Below, in pieces: positions 17,608-26,857 of a DNA stretch of 63,434 nt. The notes below the pieces were generated by a model that searched no databases, was not told where the DNA came from, and saw only the letters and a list, made by a program, of their open reading frames with translations. A program made the position numbers and the translations under genes. The stretch's first letter is position 1; every line of letters begins with the position of its first letter. Source of the DNA: Bacteroidales bacterium (GTDB lineage: Bacteria; Bacteroidota; Bacteroidia; Bacteroidales; UBA12077); contig WTBR01000151.1 of the NCBI GenBank assembly GCA_013138975.1, positions 1 to 63,434 on the forward strand, given 5' to 3'.

Positions 17608-18948
17608 ATGACGTACACAGGGGAAAAAGGAAAAAAAGTAGCATTCCATACTTTAGGATGTAAGCTTAATTTTTCAGAGACATCAACAATTTCAAGAGAT
17701 TTTAAAGAAAAAGGATTTGAAGTGGTTAACTTCAATTCGGAAGCTGATATATATGTAATTAACACTTGCTCGGTAACTGAACAAGCTGACAAAAAGTGTA
17801 GGCAATCAATAAGGAAAATACAAAATAAAAATCCTGAAGCTTTTATTGCTGTTGTAGGTTGTTATGCTCAGTTAAAACCTGAAGAAATAGCAAAAAATCT
17901 TGGTGTTGATATTGTTCTGGGAACAAAAGAGAAATTCAATATTCTTGAATATTTGGATAACTTACAAAAAAAGGAAACTCCTGAAATTTACTCTTGTGAG
18001 ATTGAAGAAATTGAGAATTTTGATTCTTCACACTCTGAAGCTGACAGGACAAGATCATTTCTGAAAGTTCAGGATGGTTGTGATTATTCTTGTTCTTATT
18101 GTACCATACCGTTGGCACGTGGAAAAAGTAGAAATAAAAAAATAGAAGATTTAATTATTGAGGCAGGAAAAATTGCTCAATCAGGAATAAAAGAGATCAT
18201 TCTTACAGGTGTTAATATTGGTGATTTCGGGAAATCAACGGACGAATCCTTTTTTGATTTGATAAGATCTATTGAAAAAGTTAAAGGAATTGAGCGAATT
18301 AGAATTTCATCTATTGAACCAAATCTATTAACGAATGAAATTATTGAGTTAGTTTCTTTGTCGAACAAATTTCTACCTCACTTTCATATTCCTTTACAAT
18401 CGGGATGCAACAAGATTCTTGCAAAAATGCAACGTCGGTATAGCCGAGAATTATTTAAATCAAGAGTTGATAAAATCAAACTTTTAATGCCCGATGCATT
18501 TATAGGTGTAGATGTAATTGTTGGTTTTCCAGATGAAACCGACGATGACTTTAACGAAACTTATCAATTTCTTGAAGAACTTGATGCATCTTTTTACCAT
18601 GTTTTTTCATATTCAGAAAGACCAAACACAAAATCAGCTGGTTTTGAAAATAAAATTCCTAAAAATATTATTTCTTCAAGAAGTAAAAAGCTAAACGATT
18701 TAGCTACTAAAAAACAAACTAAATTCTACATTCAAAATCTTAGCAAAGAAAAGAATGTATTATTTGAAGCATATAAAAAGGATGATTTAATATATGGATT
18801 TACAGAAAATTACATAAAAGTTGAAACAAAATATAATAAATCCTTTGTGGGAACAATTAAAAAGGTGAAACTTGATGCTATTGCTCCTAGTGGCAATGTA
18901 AGTAGTCTTTGCAAAAAAACGCCAAATACTTCGTTACTCTCGTGTTGA
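17608..18948 (+). CDS. mtaB: tRNA (t6A37) methylthiotransferase MtaB
   Basis: The 446-residue radical-SAM protein converts t6A to ms2t6A at position 37 of certain tRNAs. The N-terminal cluster-binding domain has three cysteines ('TLGCKLNFSE', 'NTCSVTEQADKKC', 'VVGCYAQLKP'). The radical-SAM motif is 'CDYSCSYCTIPLARG' near residue 160. 'LPHFHIPLQSGCNKIL', 'MQRRYSRE' and 'DVIVGFPDETDDDF' follow, with a C-terminal TRAM-like segment. The spacing fits MtaB better than MiaB or RimO. The last ~15 residues are poorly conserved-looking. A 230-bp gap with no recognised feature follows. Confidence 0.92.
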   Translation: MTYTGEKGKKVAFHTLGCKLNFSETSTISRDFKEKGFEVVNFNSEADIYVINTCSVTEQADKKCRQSIRKIQNKNPEAFIAVVGCYAQLKPEEIAKNLGVDIVLGTKEKFNILEYLDNLQKKETPEIYSCEIEEIENFDSSHSEADRTRSFLKVQDGCDYSCSYCTIPLARGKSRNKKIEDLIIEAGKIAQSGIKEIILTGVNIGDFGKSTDESFFDLIRSIEKVKGIERIRISSIEPNLLTNEIIELVSLSNKFLPHFHIPLQSGCNKILAKMQRRYSRELFKSRVDKIKLLMPDAFIGVDVIVGFPDETDDDFNETYQFLEELDASFYHVFSYSERPNTKSAGFENKIPKNIISSRSKKLNDLATKKQTKFYIQNLSKEKNVLFEAYKKDDLIYGFTENYIKVETKYNKSFVGTIKKVKLDAIAPSGNVSSLCKKTPNTSLLSC

Positions 18949-19178
18949 AAACAGTCACTTACAAAAGCAAACTCCTTTGTTTCCAACAGTTTTTCGCTAA
19001 GGCTCAAGAGATCGCTAAGGCTAAGTTCGAAAGCCTTGTCTTTGACGCTTTCTTATCAAAGACTTGAAAAAAGGCAGTTTTCTTGCTGACATTAAGTATT
19101 AAAATGAGTTAAAAACATCTTTTAAACTAAGATTTACATTATATGGATTAGTATATTTGAAAAATAAAAAAAACAAGA

Positions 19179-19973
19179 ATGGATCTTAAAAATATTTGTC
19201 AACAGGTAACGGATTTAACTAAAATAGTTGGACAGTTTATAGTAAGTGAAAGAAAAAACAATTCTAAACTAGATGTTGAAGTAAAAGGTTTGCACGACTT
19301 TGTTACGTACGTTGATAAAACTTCGGAACAGAAACTTGTTACAGAGTTAAAAAAGATTTTACCTGAAGCAGGTTTTATTGCTGAAGAAGGAACCTCAACC
19401 GAAAAAGGCGAAAAATACAATTGGATTATTGATCCGCTAGACGGAACAACAAATTTTATTCATGGAATAACACCATATGCAATAAGCATTGCATTAATGG
19501 AAAACGATAAAATAATTCTTGGAGTTGTACATGAATTAGGTCTCAATGAGTGTTTTTATGCATGGAAAGGCAGTCCTGCATTTTTAGATGGTGAAATAAT
19601 TAATGTTTCCGATAAAAAAACTACTGAAGAAAGTTTAATAGCAACCGGATTTCCGTATAACGATTTTAAAAGAATAAATCCTTTCCTTAAATCATTAGAG
19701 TATTTTATAAAAAACTCTAATGGAGTGCGAAGACTTGGCTCTGCAGCAACAGACTTAGTTTATGTTGCCTGTGGTAGATTCGAAGCTTATTATGAGTACA
19801 GTTTAAGCCCCTGGGATGTTGCTGCCGGGGCTTTTATTGTTCAACAAGCAGGAGGAAAAGTTTCTGATTTTTCAGGAGATAATAATTACATTTTTGGCAA
19901 AGAAATTGTTGCTGGTAACAATTTTGTATTTGATAGTTTTTTGAATCGTGTAAAGCAATTCATGACTCTCTAA
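19179..19973 (+). CDS. Inositol monophosphatase family protein
   Basis: The 264-residue phosphatase has all metal-site motifs: 'FIAEEGTS' (first glutamate), 'WIIDPLDGTTNFIHG' and the C-terminal 'SPWDVAAGAFIVQQAGG'. The family hydrolyses inositol monophosphate and related sugar phosphates using magnesium; in bacteria it is often called SuhB. It is followed 11 bp later by the acyltransferase pair. Confidence 0.92.
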   Translation: MDLKNICQQVTDLTKIVGQFIVSERKNNSKLDVEVKGLHDFVTYVDKTSEQKLVTELKKILPEAGFIAEEGTSTEKGEKYNWIIDPLDGTTNFIHGITPYAISIALMENDKIILGVVHELGLNECFYAWKGSPAFLDGEIINVSDKKTTEESLIATGFPYNDFKRINPFLKSLEYFIKNSNGVRRLGSAATDLVYVACGRFEAYYEYSLSPWDVAAGAFIVQQAGGKVSDFSGDNNYIFGKEIVAGNNFVFDSFLNRVKQFMTL

Positions 19974-19984
19974 AATAATATTAA

Positions 19985-20872
19985 ATGAAGAAAATAGGAC
20001 ATTTATTGTTTTCATCAGCAAGCTACCTTTTTGCTATACTTCCCGATTTTATTCTTTTTGGTATCGCAGATATTATTTATTTCATAACGTATTATATAAT
20101 TGCGTATAGAAAAAGAGTTGTATTCAGAAATCTTAAAAATTCTTTTCCTGAAAAATCAGATATTGAATTAAAGCAAATAGCAAAAAAATTCTATCGACAG
20201 CTTGGCGATACAATAATTGAAACCGTTGCATTATTCAGTATGTCTAAGAAAAGGGTTCTGAAAAAAGTAGAATTTGAAGAAACAGATATTTTACAAGATC
20301 TTTACAAAAAAAACAAAAGCATAATAGGAGTTTCTGCACATCTTTATAATTGGGAATTAATGCTTGCAATACCTAAAGTTATACCTCATCAGGTTTTAGG
20401 TATTTACAAACCTTTAAACAATGCTTTTTTCGATGGACAAATCAATAAAATGCGTAGTAAATTTGGTGCTACTCCGGTAACAATGGAGGAATCTTATAAA
20501 GTTATTTTAAAAAATTATAAAGAACAAAAATTAAGTTTCATTGGTTTAATAGCAGATCAAAGACCCCAAAAAGCACATATTAGTTATTGGACAAGTCTAT
20601 TAAATCAAGAAGCTCCATTTTATAATGGTCCTGAAAAAATAGCAAAAAAACTAAATGCCGCAGTAGTATTTTTATATTTAAAAAGAAGAAAAAGAGGAAG
20701 ATATACGATTAAATTCAAATTATTGTTTGAGGATGTTTCGAAATGCAAAGATCATGAAATTACAGAGAAATATGTTCAAATTCTTGAAAAGACAATACAA
20801 GAGAACCCAGCCTATTGGTTGTGGTCTCATAAACGTTGGAAACATAAAGCTGAAAGTCGTTTGATCAATTAA
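19985..20872 (+). CDS. LpxL/HtrB-type lysophospholipid (lipid A) acyltransferase, first paralogue
   Basis: The 295-residue protein has an N-terminal membrane segment ('HLLFSSASYLFAILPDFILFG') and a catalytic HX4E motif in 'SAHLYNWELML'. The family block 'GLIADQRPQKAHISYWTSLL', 'NGPEKIAKKLNAAVVFL' and a terminal 'WLWSHKRWKH' are present. Such enzymes transfer an acyl chain to lipid A precursors or other lipids at the inner membrane. A second copy follows 13 bp downstream, and a glycosyltransferase after that, pointing to envelope lipid synthesis. Which acceptor each uses is not shown. Confidence 0.9.
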   Translation: MKKIGHLLFSSASYLFAILPDFILFGIADIIYFITYYIIAYRKRVVFRNLKNSFPEKSDIELKQIAKKFYRQLGDTIIETVALFSMSKKRVLKKVEFEETDILQDLYKKNKSIIGVSAHLYNWELMLAIPKVIPHQVLGIYKPLNNAFFDGQINKMRSKFGATPVTMEESYKVILKNYKEQKLSFIGLIADQRPQKAHISYWTSLLNQEAPFYNGPEKIAKKLNAAVVFLYLKRRKRGRYTIKFKLLFEDVSKCKDHEITEKYVQILEKTIQENPAYWLWSHKRWKHKAESRLIN

Positions 20873-20885
20873 AACAGATTGAATA

Positions 20886-21788
20886 ATGAAACGAATCCAA
20901 AATATTTTTTCAGACCTGTTTTTTCTAATTTTAGCGAAAACACCAAAGTCAATATTATATATTATTTCTGATTTTATATACATAATAATATTCTTTTTAG
21001 TTAAATACAGAAGAAAAATAGTTTATAAGAATCTCAAGAATTCTTTCCCTGAAAAAGCAGAACGTGATATTCGGATAATAATGAAGAAGTTTTATCACCA
21101 TCTCTGTGATTTAACCTTGGAAAATGCAGCTTTGGTAAAAATGTCTAAAAAGAAAGTGCTTTCTTTTGTTAATTTTAAAAATCCCGAAATACTAAAAGAA
21201 TACTATAAGGATAATAGGAATGTTATAATTGTCTTTGCACATTACGGTAATTGGGAGTTATTATCGCCACTCCCATTATTTACCGATTACCCATTTTTAC
21301 CTGTTTATAAAACGGTAAATAATGAGTTTCTTAATAATAAATTTTACAAAATGAGGTCTATATTTGGAGCTATTCCTATTAGGATGGAAGATACTCTAAA
21401 AAAAACATTGAAATATCATCAATCAAATAAGGCAATAGTATTAGGGTTAATTGCTGATCAAAGACCGGTTAAAAAGCACATTAAATACTACACTGATTTT
21501 CTAAATCAAGAAACACCTGTATTTTTGGGACCTGAAAGAATTGGTAAAAAAATTAATGCTGCAATAATTTATGTAAATATTAATAAAGAGAAAAAAGGAT
21601 TATATAATATTGAGTTTTCAGTATTGTGTGATAAACCAATGGAGACAAAGGATTATGAAATAACCGAAATGTTTAATTCAAAATTAGAAAAAATTATAAC
21701 TGAAAATCCTGAATTTTGGTTATGGTCTCATGATAGGTGGAAGCATAAACGAAAAGAGAAACATATTTATTTAGGAGGTAATAAATGA
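20886..21788 (+). CDS. LpxL/HtrB-type acyltransferase, second paralogue
   Basis: This 300-residue protein is a tandem paralogue of the preceding gene, with shared blocks such as 'YKNLKNSFPEKAE', 'KKFYHHLCDLTLENAAL', catalytic 'FAHYGNWELLSP' (HX4E), 'GLIADQRPVKKHIKYYTDFL' and 'WLWSHDRWKH'. The two differ throughout, so the duplication is old and the copies probably use different acyl donors or acceptors. Its end overlaps the glycosyltransferase start by four bases (ATGA), indicating translational coupling. Confidence 0.9.
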   Translation: MKRIQNIFSDLFFLILAKTPKSILYIISDFIYIIIFFLVKYRRKIVYKNLKNSFPEKAERDIRIIMKKFYHHLCDLTLENAALVKMSKKKVLSFVNFKNPEILKEYYKDNRNVIIVFAHYGNWELLSPLPLFTDYPFLPVYKTVNNEFLNNKFYKMRSIFGAIPIRMEDTLKKTLKYHQSNKAIVLGLIADQRPVKKHIKYYTDFLNQETPVFLGPERIGKKINAAIIYVNINKEKKGLYNIEFSVLCDKPMETKDYEITEMFNSKLEKIITENPEFWLWSHDRWKHKRKEKHIYLGGNK

Positions 21789-22807
21789 TAAAAACTGCAA
21801 TCGTAATATTAAATTGGAATGGGAAAAGCTTTCTAGAAAAGTTTCTTCCAACCTTAATAAAAAATACTCCAAAAGATGATACAGAAATTATTATTGCAGA
21901 TAATAATTCAACTGATAATTCAATCGATTTCCTAAATAAAAACTATCAGGATTTAAGGCAAATAATTTTTGATAAAAATTATGGCTATACTGGCGGTTAT
22001 AATAAAGCTCTTGATCAAATCGATGCTCAATACTTTGTTTTATTAAATAGCGATATTGAAGTAAGCGAAAACTGGTTAAGTCCATTAATCGAGTTATTAG
22101 ATTCAGACTCAGAAATTGCCGCTTGTCAACCAAAAATCAATTCATTCGACCAGAAAACTAATTTCGAGTATGCCGGTGCTGCTGGTGGTTTTATTGACAA
22201 ATTTGGTTATCCATTCTGTCGCGGAAGAATTTTAGATAAAACGGAAACTGATACAAATCAATACAACGACATTCGTGATGTTTTTTGGGCAACTGGAGCT
22301 TGTTTGGTAATTCGTGCAGATCTCTTTAAAAAGGTAGGCGGACTTGATGATGACTTCTTTGCACACATGGAAGAAATAGATTTATGTTGGAGACTGAAAA
22401 ATGCAGGGTATAGGATAGTCTGTAATCCTGAATCAATGGTTTACCATGTGGGTGGTGGAACTTTGCCCAATAATAGTCCTTTTAAGCTTTATCTTAATTT
22501 CAGGAATAATCTTTTTCTTTTATATAAAAATCTTCCTAAAGGGAAACTATTTTCAAGACTACTTCCAAGAATGATACTGGATGGTTTATCAGCAATTGTA
22601 TTCTTATTAAAATTTCAATTCTCAAATTATTTTGCAGTTCTTAAAGCTCATATACATTTCTATATGTCAATCAAGAAACTTTATAAAAAAAGGAATGAAA
22701 TTCTTTCTAACACAAAAGTAATTAATCATAAAGAAATATATTCGAGAAGTATAGTAATAGATTATTACGTTCGAAAAAAGAAGGTATTTAAGTCCTTAAA
22801 TTTATAA
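21785..22807 (+). CDS. Glycosyltransferase family 2 protein
   Basis: The 340-residue protein starts 'TAIVILNWNGKSFLEKFLP', has 'EIIIADNNSTDNSIDFL', the DxD-type 'LLNSDIEVSENWL', 'GACLVIRADLFKKVGGLDDDFFAHMEEIDLCWRLKNAGY' split across the catalytic region, and 'YHVGGGTLP'. These are features of rhamnosyltransferase-like GT2 enzymes that act on envelope glycans. It overlaps the preceding acyltransferase by four bases and ends convergently with murF (six-base overlap). Confidence 0.92.
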   Translation: MIKTAIVILNWNGKSFLEKFLPTLIKNTPKDDTEIIIADNNSTDNSIDFLNKNYQDLRQIIFDKNYGYTGGYNKALDQIDAQYFVLLNSDIEVSENWLSPLIELLDSDSEIAACQPKINSFDQKTNFEYAGAAGGFIDKFGYPFCRGRILDKTETDTNQYNDIRDVFWATGACLVIRADLFKKVGGLDDDFFAHMEEIDLCWRLKNAGYRIVCNPESMVYHVGGGTLPNNSPFKLYLNFRNNLFLLYKNLPKGKLFSRLLPRMILDGLSAIVFLLKFQFSNYFAVLKAHIHFYMSIKKLYKKRNEILSNTKVINHKEIYSRSIVIDYYVRKKKVFKSLNL

Positions 22808-24094
22808 TAATCCTATTAGTTTTTCCAGTTTAATTCCTCTTGAACCTTTAATAAGGATATTGGAATCAGTGATTTTATTTATGCTTAACCAATCCTGTAA
22901 ATCATTTACATCTTGAAATTGCAAATAGCTCTGATTTATTTCTAAGGAGGAATAAATTCTACCTACCAAAAGAACTTTTTCAACAGAAAGACTAACCAAT
23001 AATTCTACAATCCGTTTATGTTCAACTTTTGACTCAGCTCCAAGTTCCAGCATATCACCCAGGATAATATATTTATTTTCGATCTTTAATGACATGAAAT
23101 TCCTTACTGAGGCTTCAACACTTGTTGGATTTGCATTGTATGCATCTAAAAAAAGTCTGTTATTTTCTGTTTTAAGAAATTGAGATCGATTATTTGTAGG
23201 GATATAATTTTCAATTGAAGAAACAATAATTTCAGGTTCTATTTCATAATGATATCCTATACTTGCAGCCGCTTCAATATTTTCCTGGTTATAATCTCCA
23301 ATTAATTGAGTTTTCAAAATCGTATTATAATTACCAATGTTAATTTTCAAGCTTAAAAATACATCTGTTGGTAAAATAGTACTATGAACTGTAAAGGTAA
23401 TATTTCCAAATATTACCGAATTAATTTTCAGTTTTTTATTTAAATCTTGAAGTATTGAATTGTTTGAATTATAGAAAACCATGCCATTTTTGGATTGGAT
23501 GTATTCATATAATTCACTTTTTGCTTTTATTATATTCTCGAATGATCCAAAACCTTCCAAATGTGCTTTTCCTATATTAGTAATTATTCCTAAATCAGGT
23601 TCTGCAATCTCACACAATTTTTCTATTTCACCTATGTGATTTGCTCCCATCTCAACAACTCCAATCTCAGTATCCTGATTCATTTCGAGCAATGTTAATG
23701 GAACACCGATATGATTATTAAAATTGCCTTGCGTGTAAGAAACATTGTATTTCTCTGTTAATACTGCTGCAACTAACTCTTTTGTTGTTGTTTTTCCATT
23801 GGTTCCAGTAATTGCTATTATTGGAATATTAAGTTGCTTTCTATGATAATTTCCTAACTGCTGTAATGCTTCTAAAACATTATTAACCAATATAAATTTG
23901 TCATTTAGAACAAAGTCAGGATTATCGACAACAGCATAAGAGCATCCTTTTTCTAAGGCTTTATTTGCATACTTATTGCCATCAAAATTTTCACCTTTGA
24001 GCGCAAAAAACAAAGAATTATGCTCTGCACTGCGGCTATCAGTTATTACTTTACTACAGTTTAGAAATATTTTATATAAACGATTAATTTCCAT
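22802..24094 (-). CDS. murF: UDP-N-acetylmuramoyl-tripeptide--D-alanyl-D-alanine ligase
   Basis: The 430-residue Mur ligase carries the N-terminal MurF domain ('VITDSRSAEHNSLFFALKGENFDG'), the P-loop 'AITGTNGKTTTKELVAAVL', 'NHIGVPLTLLEM', 'EMGANHIGEIEKLC' and the C-terminal 'LDAYNANPTSVEASV' and 'ILGDMLELG'. It makes the last cytoplasmic peptidoglycan precursor peptide. It stands alone here rather than in a dcw cluster, separated from gldJ by a terminator. Confidence 0.95.
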   Translation of the reverse strand: MEINRLYKIFLNCSKVITDSRSAEHNSLFFALKGENFDGNKYANKALEKGCSYAVVDNPDFVLNDKFILVNNVLEALQQLGNYHRKQLNIPIIAITGTNGKTTTKELVAAVLTEKYNVSYTQGNFNNHIGVPLTLLEMNQDTEIGVVEMGANHIGEIEKLCEIAEPDLGIITNIGKAHLEGFGSFENIIKAKSELYEYIQSKNGMVFYNSNNSILQDLNKKLKINSVIFGNITFTVHSTILPTDVFLSLKINIGNYNTILKTQLIGDYNQENIEAAASIGYHYEIEPEIIVSSIENYIPTNNRSQFLKTENNRLFLDAYNANPTSVEASVRNFMSLKIENKYIILGDMLELGAESKVEHKRIVELLVSLSVEKVLLVGRIYSSLEINQSYLQFQDVNDLQDWLSINKITDSNILIKGSRGIKLEKLIGLL

Positions 24095-24109
24095 TTACAG
24101 ATTAAATAA

Positions 24110-24138
24110 AAAAACCTCATAATAATAATGAGGTTTTT
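24110..24138 (-). terminator. Terminator after gldJ
   Basis: On the minus strand an 11-bp stem (AAAAACCTCAT / ATGAGGTTTTT) encloses a seven-base loop. It lies 24 bp after the gldJ stop and ends in A/T-rich sequence. Confidence 0.8.
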
Positions 24139-24161
24139 AATATATTAAATTTAAAATTTTC

Positions 24162-25667
24162 TTATTTACCGTTCTGACTACCAACACTAATCATTGCACA
24201 TCTAAAGCCTAGGTCATCACGAGCTTCATCTTGATCTAAGAATCTTCGAGTTGCAGGATTTAACCAATAAACTCTATCTTTCCAAGACCCTCCTTTATAA
24301 ACTCTAACTTTATCAGATACAAGTGAAGAAAAATCACCCCCCTCTTGCGCATACATTGCTCCTGTTGAAGCTGCTCCTCTTGATTCTTCTTGATTCTGAA
24401 AATCAGTTCTTGAGTTAATGTCTCCGTCATGGAAATTTCTGTAATCAGCTTTTTTATAATTCGTTCTTCCTGCAGCTTCTTCATCTGTTATAGGTCTGGT
24501 TTTTAATCTACCCAAGCTATCTTTTGCCGCGATACTACCATCTTCATTTCTCACAAGAGTTTCAAATACATTCCCGCGAAATGGGCGAAAATCATCAACA
24601 TCATCATAAGAAAGAGGTCTATATACATCTAATACCCATTCGTTAACATTTCCAGCCATACAATATAATCCAAAATCATTTGCCCAAAAAGACGAAACAG
24701 GTACTGTGATTGCTCCATTATCATTTAAATCTCCAGCTGTACCCATCATATCACCACGACCACGTTTAAAGTTTGCCATCATAATACCGCGATTATTTCC
24801 TACAGAATTACGAACATTATGACCATCCCAAGGATACAGTCTTCTTTCATATAATCTTTCATCGTATGAATTTCCTATCAATGCTACTGCTGCATATTCC
24901 CATTCAGCTTCAGTAGGTAATCTATATTTTGGTAATATTATACCATCTTCCATTGAAACTCTACGAGTATCTTGATTCGGATCTAAAGAAGGTAGATTTT
25001 GTACTACAAGTCCTTCATATTGACCTGCTAAATATGCTCTGGTATTAAAATTTTCACGACCAACTTGGTTTGGATCCACATCAAGAATACCTTCATTTAT
25101 TAACATCATTTCATTAACTCTATCTGTTCTCCACGCACAAAAATCATTAGCCTGTAACCAATCAACACCAACAACAGGATATTCATTATATGACGGATGT
25201 CTAAAATAATAGTCAACGTAAGGTTCGTTAAATGCCAACGGACTTCTCCACACCAATGTGTCAGGTAAAGCATTTTTATATACTTCTGGATATTCAACAA
25301 AAACTCTTCTTATCCAATGTAAATATTCTCTATAATCAACATTTCTAACTTCAGTTTGATCCATATAAAAAGAAGCAACAGTAACTCTACGTGGAATATT
25401 ATTCCAATCATGTGTTATATCCTGTTCTGTTTGCCCCATTGTATAAGTACCTCCTTCAATAAGGACTAAACCTGGTCCAGCTTGTTCAATATAGTCTGTT
25501 TTTACTTCAAAACCTCCATTATCAGGATCATTATAAAACCAACCAGTAGTTTGAGATTCGCTTCCTGTTTGTGCTGCGTTGTTCCCACCGCCACCGAATA
25601 AGCTACATCCAGTAACAATTAGTAGGCTAATAAATACTAAAGGGAAAATGTTTAACTTAACGTTCAT
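24162..25667 (-). CDS. gldJ: Gliding motility/T9SS lipoprotein GldJ
   Basis: The 501-residue protein has a lipoprotein signal with lipobox 'IVTGC', placing it on the periplasmic face of a membrane. The FGE-sulfatase (SUMF) domain covers most of the protein: 'GPGLVLIEGGTYTMGQ', 'HDWNNIPRRVTVASFYMDQTEVRN' in part, 'YPVVGVDWLQANDFCAWRTDRVNE', 'YRLPTEAEWEYAA', 'MAGNVNEWVLDVYR', 'VYKGGSWKDR' and 'LGFRCAM'. The 'HDWNNIP' and 'ASFYMDQTEVRN' blocks fit GldJ rather than GldK. GldJ stabilises GldK and is needed for T9SS function. Position next to porU and porV is the conserved arrangement. Confidence 0.9.
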   Translation of the reverse strand: MNVKLNIFPLVFISLLIVTGCSLFGGGGNNAAQTGSESQTTGWFYNDPDNGGFEVKTDYIEQAGPGLVLIEGGTYTMGQTEQDITHDWNNIPRRVTVASFYMDQTEVRNVDYREYLHWIRRVFVEYPEVYKNALPDTLVWRSPLAFNEPYVDYYFRHPSYNEYPVVGVDWLQANDFCAWRTDRVNEMMLINEGILDVDPNQVGRENFNTRAYLAGQYEGLVVQNLPSLDPNQDTRRVSMEDGIILPKYRLPTEAEWEYAAVALIGNSYDERLYERRLYPWDGHNVRNSVGNNRGIMMANFKRGRGDMMGTAGDLNDNGAITVPVSSFWANDFGLYCMAGNVNEWVLDVYRPLSYDDVDDFRPFRGNVFETLVRNEDGSIAAKDSLGRLKTRPITDEEAAGRTNYKKADYRNFHDGDINSRTDFQNQEESRGAASTGAMYAQEGGDFSSLVSDKVRVYKGGSWKDRVYWLNPATRRFLDQDEARDDLGFRCAMISVGSQNGK

Positions 25668-25688
25668 AGTAATTGTTATTTTTTATTT

Positions 25689-25721
25689 CAAATATAATGT
25701 TTTTTATAGTACTCTATGCAA
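25689..25721 (-). promoter_or_regulatory. Putative promoter of gldJ
   Basis: On the minus strand TATATTTG at 25696-25689 matches TAnnTTTG and is 22 bp before the ATG. A TTG at 25721-25719 is 22 bases upstream, slightly long but acceptable for the -33 element. Confidence 0.5.
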
Positions 25722-25741
25722 GATTTTACATACAAATATAA

Positions 25742-26716
25742 CTAAATTTTAGGACATTTTATTGCCTTCATTTTTTTTCTCTTTCTTTTATACATGAATT
25801 TATACAAAAAGGTTACCTCATGTCCCCCAGAAATTATACCACTTAAACCTCCTAAATAAAAAGGCACATCGTAGCTATAAGCAAATGTTGAATAATCAGT
25901 TATATAACCAAACATCAATACACAAGCTGTGAAATTAAAATCGGTATTTGTTTTCAACCAAATTCCACTTGTCAAATATTTTTTATTTAAATAAACTCCT
26001 AAATTTAATTTTGATGATGCCCCTTGCATCTGAAATATAAAATTTGGGGACATTGTCATATGAACTCTGTGTAAATTATTATAAATAGGTATTTCTATTC
26101 CGCCATGTATCGTATATTTTCTTCCAATTGGGCCCGGATCATCACTCCCTAACGATATTTGAGGTTTTGTAATATGATCTAATGTAAATCCCCCAAAATA
26201 ATTATCATACCATGTTAACATTCCAAATGAAAAATCAAAATACATAGATTTTTGATAAATTTCACTTTCCATACCTGAATTTGATATACCATTGACTGGA
26301 TCAATCATATCAGGATAAACCAAACCACTACTATTTAAGGTTTTTATATTATATCCTAATCGAAATCCTGTAGCTATCGACCATCTTTTTCTTAATTGTG
26401 CATGGTATGAATAAAAAAGACTAAACCCTAAATCATTAATGGCACCTTGAGCTTGCTTGTCGTTCATGATTTGAAACCCAACACCACCACTTAATCCTTC
26501 ATAATATTTATCGAAAGATGCACTGTATGTACTGTAATCACCAAAAGCCGTAGGTAAAACTGTTTTATAATTTAATGATATCCGGGCATATTCATCTGAT
26601 CCTGCAAATGCTGGATTTAAATATAAAGGATTTGCGTAATATTGTGAGAATTCAACATCCTGACAATATGACTCGTATACAAATAGTACCATTATTACAA
26701 TTAAAAACTTTCTCAT
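25742..26716 (-). CDS. PorP/SprF family type IX secretion outer-membrane protein
   Basis: The 324-residue protein has a signal peptide (to about 'YESYCQ'), then 'VEFSQYYANPLYLNPAFAGSDEY', the PorP/SprF N-terminal signature, and a beta-strand-rich body ending in a basic tail (KRKRKKMKAIKCPKI). It lies between gldJ (74 bp downstream) and the divergent porU. No cargo gene adjoins it, so it may serve the core machine or distant cargo. It is clearly diverged from the other PorP-like gene in the window. Confidence 0.88.
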   Translation of the reverse strand: MRKFLIVIMVLFVYESYCQDVEFSQYYANPLYLNPAFAGSDEYARISLNYKTVLPTAFGDYSTYSASFDKYYEGLSGGVGFQIMNDKQAQGAINDLGFSLFYSYHAQLRKRWSIATGFRLGYNIKTLNSSGLVYPDMIDPVNGISNSGMESEIYQKSMYFDFSFGMLTWYDNYFGGFTLDHITKPQISLGSDDPGPIGRKYTIHGGIEIPIYNNLHRVHMTMSPNFIFQMQGASSKLNLGVYLNKKYLTSGIWLKTNTDFNFTACVLMFGYITDYSTFAYSYDVPFYLGGLSGIISGGHEVTFLYKFMYKRKRKKMKAIKCPKI

Positions 26717-26857
26717 CTAAGAAAATGCTAAAACTATACTTACAATATTAAATAGTTTTATCTCGTTTTATTGGTTATACTTTAAAGTTAACGAATTTAA
26801 GAATTCATTATTACTTATAATAAAGTTTTGTTTCTTTGTATAAAATTATCAAACCTA

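Noticed and set aside
24260..24484. Alternative-frame ORFs inside gldJ and other long genes.
   Set aside because: They are shadows of strongly conserved coding sequence in another frame.
26828..26857. TTG start extending PorU by ten residues.
   Set aside because: The extension would precede and disrupt a normal signal peptide that starts at the ATG at 26858.
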